Shown here: positions 5,595 to 9,138 of the stretch, piece by piece
Numbering within the stretch: position 1 is the first letter of the stretch
Layout: every line of letters begins with the position of its first letter
DNA from: Dehalococcoidia bacterium UBA2158
GTDB taxonomy: Bacteria > Chloroflexota > Dehalococcoidia > Lucifugimonadales > UBA3495
Direction: 5' to 3'
Length of the DNA stretch: 9,138 nt
NCBI GenBank assembly: GCA_002328185.1
Contig: DCWQ01000051.1
Coordinates: 505 to 9,642 of the forward strand
The notes under the pieces: generated by a model
What the model saw: the letters and a program-made list of their open reading frames with translations, nothing else
Told to the model about the DNA's origin: nothing
The model's database searches: none
Made by a program: the position numbers and the translations under genes

Positions 5595-6305
5595 ATGGCA
5601 GTTGTAGTAATCACCTCCTCCGGGACCAAGAACGCACGCCGGTACGTTGAAGTGATGGAGTCCGCAGGGGCGGATGTGCGGGTCTTATTGCCCGATGCCC
5701 ACGCAGACGTCGCCACTGAAGAATTGATGCGCGACGCCGGCGGTCTCCTGCTATCCGGCGGACCGGACGTCGACCCGGCCCTTTACGGTGAGGAGCCTGA
5801 CACCGAAGCTGGATTAACCCTCAACCGGCCCCTGGACGACCTGGAACTGCGTGTTCTGGAATACGCACTGGAGCGGGATATGCCGGTTTTGGCGATCTGC
5901 CGGGGCATGCAACTACTGAACGTGTTCTTCGGCGGCACGCTGATGCAGGACCTGCCCGGCCACAGATCTGAGAAGATCGACGGCAAGTGGGAGTCTGGCT
6001 CTCACACCATATATATCGCGCCTGGCGCCAAGGCCGCGCCGATCATCGGGATGGCCGGGTTCTTCAAGGTGAATAGCCTGCATCACCAAGGACTTAAAGA
6101 GGCGCAACGGGCTCCGCGTTTGATGACGACGGCATATGAGGTAGAGGATGGGTTGATAGAGGGGCTGGAGAGCCCCGAACATAGCTGGGTGATCGCCCTA
6201 CAATGTCATCCGGAGCGGCAAGACGAGGTCCCTAAAATATTCGGCAACCTGTTTCTGGGATTGCACGAGCGGGCCGAAACCTTCATCTCCGAATTCTCCG
6301 CCTGA
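5595..6305 (+). CDS. Peptidase C26 / gamma-glutamyl-GABA hydrolase-like amidohydrolase (236 aa)
   Basis: A class I glutamine amidotransferase-fold hydrolase of the C26/PuuD-like group, which cleaves gamma-glutamyl amide bonds. It has the oxyanion and pocket motif LLLSGGPDVDPALYG (51-65), the nucleophile elbow AICRGMQLLNV with C102 (100-110), VNSLHHQGL (159-167), and ALQCHPE with H205 and E207, giving the Cys-His-Glu triad. There is no synthetase domain and no signal peptide, so it is a stand-alone cytoplasmic hydrolase. The reading frame is open back to a TTG at 5514, but the extra 27 residues are polar, unlike the family. The ATG at 5595 puts the first beta strand (AVVVITSS) at the N-terminus, so I chose it. 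No Shine-Dalgarno is present. It is divergent from xdhC. A role in amine or glutamyl-conjugate degradation is family inference; the substrate is unknown. Confidence 0.9.
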   Translation: MAVVVITSSGTKNARRYVEVMESAGADVRVLLPDAHADVATEELMRDAGGLLLSGGPDVDPALYGEEPDTEAGLTLNRPLDDLELRVLEYALERDMPVLAICRGMQLLNVFFGGTLMQDLPGHRSEKIDGKWESGSHTIYIAPGAKAAPIIGMAGFFKVNSLHHQGLKEAQRAPRLMTTAYEVEDGLIEGLESPEHSWVIALQCHPERQDEVPKIFGNLFLGLHERAETFISEFSA

Positions 6306-6319
6306 CCTTCGATAGGTCA
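6303..6319 (+). repeat. Small hairpin starting at the C26 stop codon
   Basis: TGACCT (6303-6308, beginning with the TGA stop) and AGGTCA (6314-6319) are exact reverse complements around a 5-nt loop. No T-run follows, so termination is doubtful; a 3'-end-stabilising or attenuating structure is possible. The remaining gap to gyrA (6320-6447) shows no clear consensus promoter; TATTCT at 6397-6402 is a weak -10 candidate. Confidence 0.4.
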
Positions 6320-6447
6320 AACCACTCTCACAACTTATTGGACAGGCAAAGAAACGGCACAACTTCGTATCCAAATCGCCTAGTCAATCTGGCACATATT
6401 CTGGTAACTGTTTACACCAATAGTGGACCCTCTAGGAGCATTTACTG

Positions 6448-9102
6448 ATGGTAACAACTAGCCCCGAACAACCAGGCTCGGGAGAACGCCCAATCCGCAT
6501 AGAAGACGAGATGCGCACATCGTACCTGACTTATTCTATGAGCGTCATAGTGTCCAGGGCGCTTCCCGACGTCCGCGACGGGCTGAAGCCGGTGCACCGC
6601 CGCATCCTGTATGCGATGCACGACATGGGTATTCGTCCCGGCGGCGCCTATAGAAAGAGCGCCAGGATCGCCGGAGAGGTACTGGGTAAGTTCCATCCCC
6701 ATGGCGAGGGCTCGGTATACGACGCATTGGTCCGGTTGGCCCAGGACTTCTCCCTGCGTTACCCGCTGATCACGGGGCAGGGCAACTTCGGGAGCATCGA
6801 CGGCGACCCGCCGGCAGCCATGCGTTACACCGAGGCGCGCTTGTCCCCAATCTCTGAGGAATTGCTGGCAGACATCGACCAGAACACTGTCGATTTCACG
6901 CCCAACTTCGATGACTCTCTTGGCGAGCCGACTGTGCTGCCGGCCCGCTTGCCCAATATGCTGATCAACGGCGCGTCGGGCATCGCCGTTGGTATGGCCA
7001 CCAACATCCCGCCCCATAACCTGGGTGAGATCTGCGATGCCATTATCAGGCTGATCAACGATCCGGACGTCACCACGGAAGTCTTGATGCGGTCGGTCAA
7101 GGGCCCCGATTTCCCCACCGGCGCCAATATCCTTGGCCACATGGGCATTTATGACACTTACACTACCGGCCGTGGCCGCATCATCATGGAGGCCACCACA
7201 TCCATTGAAGAGATTCCAGGCAGTCGGGACCGGGAACAGATAATCATCACCGAGCTTCCCTACCAGGTGAACAAGGCAAACCTGGTGGAAAAGATCGCCA
7301 CCCTCACCAGGGAAAAGAAGCTGGAAGGCATCTCGGACATCCGGGACGAGTCAGACCGCCATGGCATGCGAGTCGTCATCGAACTGCGCCGCGACGCCCA
7401 GACTTACGTAGTGATGAATAACCTGTTCCGTCATACGGCTCTCAGGACATCATTCAACACCATCATGCTGGCCCTGGTAGACGGCCAGCCCCAGATTTTG
7501 CCCCTGAAACGTTGCCTGGCTCTGTTCATCGAACACCGCCAGGTTGTCATCCGCCGCCGGTCGGAATTCCAATTGCAGAAGGCCCAGGAACGCGACCACG
7601 TTGTGCAAGGGCTTTTGTTGGCTCTGGACCGAATGGACGAGGTGATCCAGATCATCAGGGACTCCGCCGACGTTGAAGCAGCGCGGACGAACCTGATGTC
7701 GACCTTGGATCTCAGCGAGATCCAAGCCCAAGCCATCTTGGAGATGCAGCTTCGCCGTTTGGCCGCATTGGAGCGGGAACGACTGGAGAAAGAGCACGAT
7801 GACCTGGTAACCAAGATCACCGAACTTGAGGCCCTGTTGGCCAGTCCGGAACTGGTCATGGCCGAGATTAAGAGTGAGACCCAAGCGCTCAAGAAATCTT
7901 TCAACAACCCGCGGCGCACGGTGATCCACGACGCCGAGCTTGCCGACCAGACCGACGAATCGTTCATACCCCATGAAGACTCGATAATCACGCTGAGCCA
8001 ACAGGGGTACGTGAAACGCGTGCCTTCAGACACTTTCCGTACCCAACACCGCGGCGGAAAGGGCGTCTTGGGGATGCGTACCCGGGAAGACGACGCAGTT
8101 CTTGATCTGGTCGTCGTAGATACCCACGACACCCTGTTCTTCTTTACCAACAGAGGACGGGTCTACCCCCTGAAGGCGTACCAGATTCACGGGGACTCGT
8201 CACGCACTAGCCGGGGTGTCCTGGCTGCCAATCTGCTTCCCCTTGACCGGGGAGAAGCGATCCAGGCCATGCTTCTCATCGACAACCCGAGAGACGAGTA
8301 CCCACTCTTGTTAGCCACCAAAAAGGGTGAAATCAAAGCCCTTAAGACGGGCGAACTCACCCGCATCCGCCCCTCCGGTCTCATCGTGTTCGACTTGGAG
8401 CAGGGTGATGAATTGGTCTCAGTCGCCCAGGTGGGCGAGGCCACAGAAGTGGTCATGGTGACGCAACAAGGTCAGGCGATCAAATTCCCCATATCCGGCC
8501 TGACCCCTCGCTCCCGAACTGCCGGCGGCGTTAGGGGAGTACGGCTGCTGGACAAAGATGAAGTAGTCGCCATGAGCACGGTAACGCATAACAGCCATCT
8601 GCTGATCGTCAGTGAAGGCGGCTACGGAAAGAGCACTCCCCTGGCCAGCTACCCCAGGCACTCCAGAGGCGGTCAGGGCGTTCGGACCTTCCGCGTCTCC
8701 GACAAAGCCGGCAAGGTAGCTGCCGCTCGGGTGGTGTCGGATAGCCCAGGCCAATTGATTCTCATCGTCTCCTCCAAAGCCCAGGTGGTGCGAATCACAC
8801 TGGAAGACGTCCGGGTGACCGGGCGAAACACCCAGGGTGTGATTGTCTGGCGTGACCGGGAGCCGGATGACTTCGTTGCCTCCATCGCTTGCTTCCAGGA
8901 ATCTGACACTCAAAATTCCTCGGAAGCCAATGAAGCTAAAAGCGACAAGAAAGCGCCCAAAGCAAAGGCGAAGGCATCCAAGGCCAGTGTCGAGGAAGAC
9001 GTCGAGACTGAAGATGTTGAAGGGAACAAGGAAGAACTCGTGACCGACGATGTCGAAGAAAACGACGCCGACGACGAGACCGAGGAGACCAGCACAGAGT
9101 AA
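6448..9102 (+). CDS. gyrA: DNA gyrase subunit A (884 aa)
   Basis: GyrA is the breakage-reunion subunit of DNA gyrase, an A2B2 type II topoisomerase that introduces negative supercoils using ATP hydrolysed by GyrB. The N-terminal domain is canonical: ALPDVRDGLKPVHRR (38-52), the quinolone-region HPHGEGSVYD (83-92), QGNFGSIDGD (111-120) and the active-site R126-Y127. The coiled-coil/gate region includes AILEMQLRRLAALE (429-442). The GyrA box QHRGGKG (533-539) and later blade signatures such as SRGGQG (739-744) mark a beta-pinwheel C-terminal domain and separate it from ParC. Residues 830-848 are Lys/Ala-rich and 849-884 strongly acidic. The ATG at 6448 has AGGAG 9 nt upstream. The gene is complete and stands alone here: gyrB is not adjacent, and only 36 nt follow the stop, with nothing recognisable. 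Confidence 0.98.
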   Translation: MVTTSPEQPGSGERPIRIEDEMRTSYLTYSMSVIVSRALPDVRDGLKPVHRRILYAMHDMGIRPGGAYRKSARIAGEVLGKFHPHGEGSVYDALVRLAQDFSLRYPLITGQGNFGSIDGDPPAAMRYTEARLSPISEELLADIDQNTVDFTPNFDDSLGEPTVLPARLPNMLINGASGIAVGMATNIPPHNLGEICDAIIRLINDPDVTTEVLMRSVKGPDFPTGANILGHMGIYDTYTTGRGRIIMEATTSIEEIPGSRDREQIIITELPYQVNKANLVEKIATLTREKKLEGISDIRDESDRHGMRVVIELRRDAQTYVVMNNLFRHTALRTSFNTIMLALVDGQPQILPLKRCLALFIEHRQVVIRRRSEFQLQKAQERDHVVQGLLLALDRMDEVIQIIRDSADVEAARTNLMSTLDLSEIQAQAILEMQLRRLAALERERLEKEHDDLVTKITELEALLASPELVMAEIKSETQALKKSFNNPRRTVIHDAELADQTDESFIPHEDSIITLSQQGYVKRVPSDTFRTQHRGGKGVLGMRTREDDAVLDLVVVDTHDTLFFFTNRGRVYPLKAYQIHGDSSRTSRGVLAANLLPLDRGEAIQAMLLIDNPRDEYPLLLATKKGEIKALKTGELTRIRPSGLIVFDLEQGDELVSVAQVGEATEVVMVTQQGQAIKFPISGLTPRSRTAGGVRGVRLLDKDEVVAMSTVTHNSHLLIVSEGGYGKSTPLASYPRHSRGGQGVRTFRVSDKAGKVAAARVVSDSPGQLILIVSSKAQVVRITLEDVRVTGRNTQGVIVWRDREPDDFVASIACFQESDTQNSSEANEAKSDKKAPKAKAKASKASVEEDVETEDVEGNKEELVTDDVEENDADDETEETSTE

Positions 9103-9138
9103 CTGGACTCAATCTTCCGGTGGTCAAAGAAAAAAGCG

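Noticed and set aside
6442..7140. 232-codon open frame on the minus strand opposite gyrA
   Set aside because: It lies wholly opposite conserved gyrase domain codons. Its composition is what GC-rich third positions produce on the antisense strand, and it has no recognisable family motif or ribosome-binding site.
7431..8150. 239-codon minus-strand frame opposite gyrA, very rich in Ser and Arg
   Set aside because: The Ser/Arg bias is the expected reverse-complement reading of charged gyrA coding sequence. No homology or start signal is visible.
1..9138. Search for mobile elements, CRISPR arrays, defence islands or toxin-antitoxin pairs
   Set aside because: No direct-repeat arrays, transposase or integrase motifs, or small paired genes were found. 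Partial tRNA-Lys at the left edge could be an integration site, but no integrase or attachment-site repeat is visible beside it.
9103..9138. Sequence after the gyrA stop
   Set aside because: It is only 36 nt long, with no complete hairpin or start signal that can be supported.

Overview
The window is an ordinary-looking bacterial chromosomal segment with moderately high GC by eye, short intergenic gaps and intact genes. Protein style (the GyrA N-terminus, the two-repeat XdhC, a TTG start and few strong Shine-Dalgarno sites) is compatible with a Chloroflexota/SAR202-like lineage. That placement is an impression from recalled families, not a search result. I see no phage, transposon, CRISPR or toxin-antitoxin signature.

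Layout, left to right: the 5' part of a tRNA-Lys(CUU) on the minus strand (1-42), with a candidate promoter behind it. Next is a metallophosphoesterase (174-914, minus), divergent from an asparaginase-fold amidohydrolase (1065-2072, plus). The 150-bp gap between them holds a perfect TATAAT for the minus-strand gene and nested inverted repeats. An MFS transporter follows (2217-3551, plus, TTG start) behind a 12-bp hairpin. The transporter converges on a minus-strand pair, xdhC (4294-5433) then a mocA-like nucleotidyltransferase (3684-4283), which ends at a rho-independent terminator oriented for that pair. Divergent from xdhC is a class I glutamine amidotransferase-like peptidase C26 (5595-6305, plus), probably read from a leaderless or near-leaderless transcript. 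Last is complete gyrA (6448-9102, plus) with an unusual basic-then-acidic tail.

Working together: xdhC and mocA form a two-gene unit for molybdenum-cofactor maturation and insertion into molybdenum hydroxylases, although no hydroxylase structural gene is in the window. The asparaginase-fold protein, the MFS transporter and the C26 hydrolase could together take up and hydrolyse amides or gamma-glutamyl compounds; this is inference from adjacency. The most interesting points are (i) an asparaginase fold that keeps the catalytic threonines and lysine but has lost all three residues that hold the substrate alpha-amino group, and (ii) shared ACCGG-containing sequence elements and hairpins in the two intergenic regions that flank that gene. 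No complete undescribed multi-gene system is evident.
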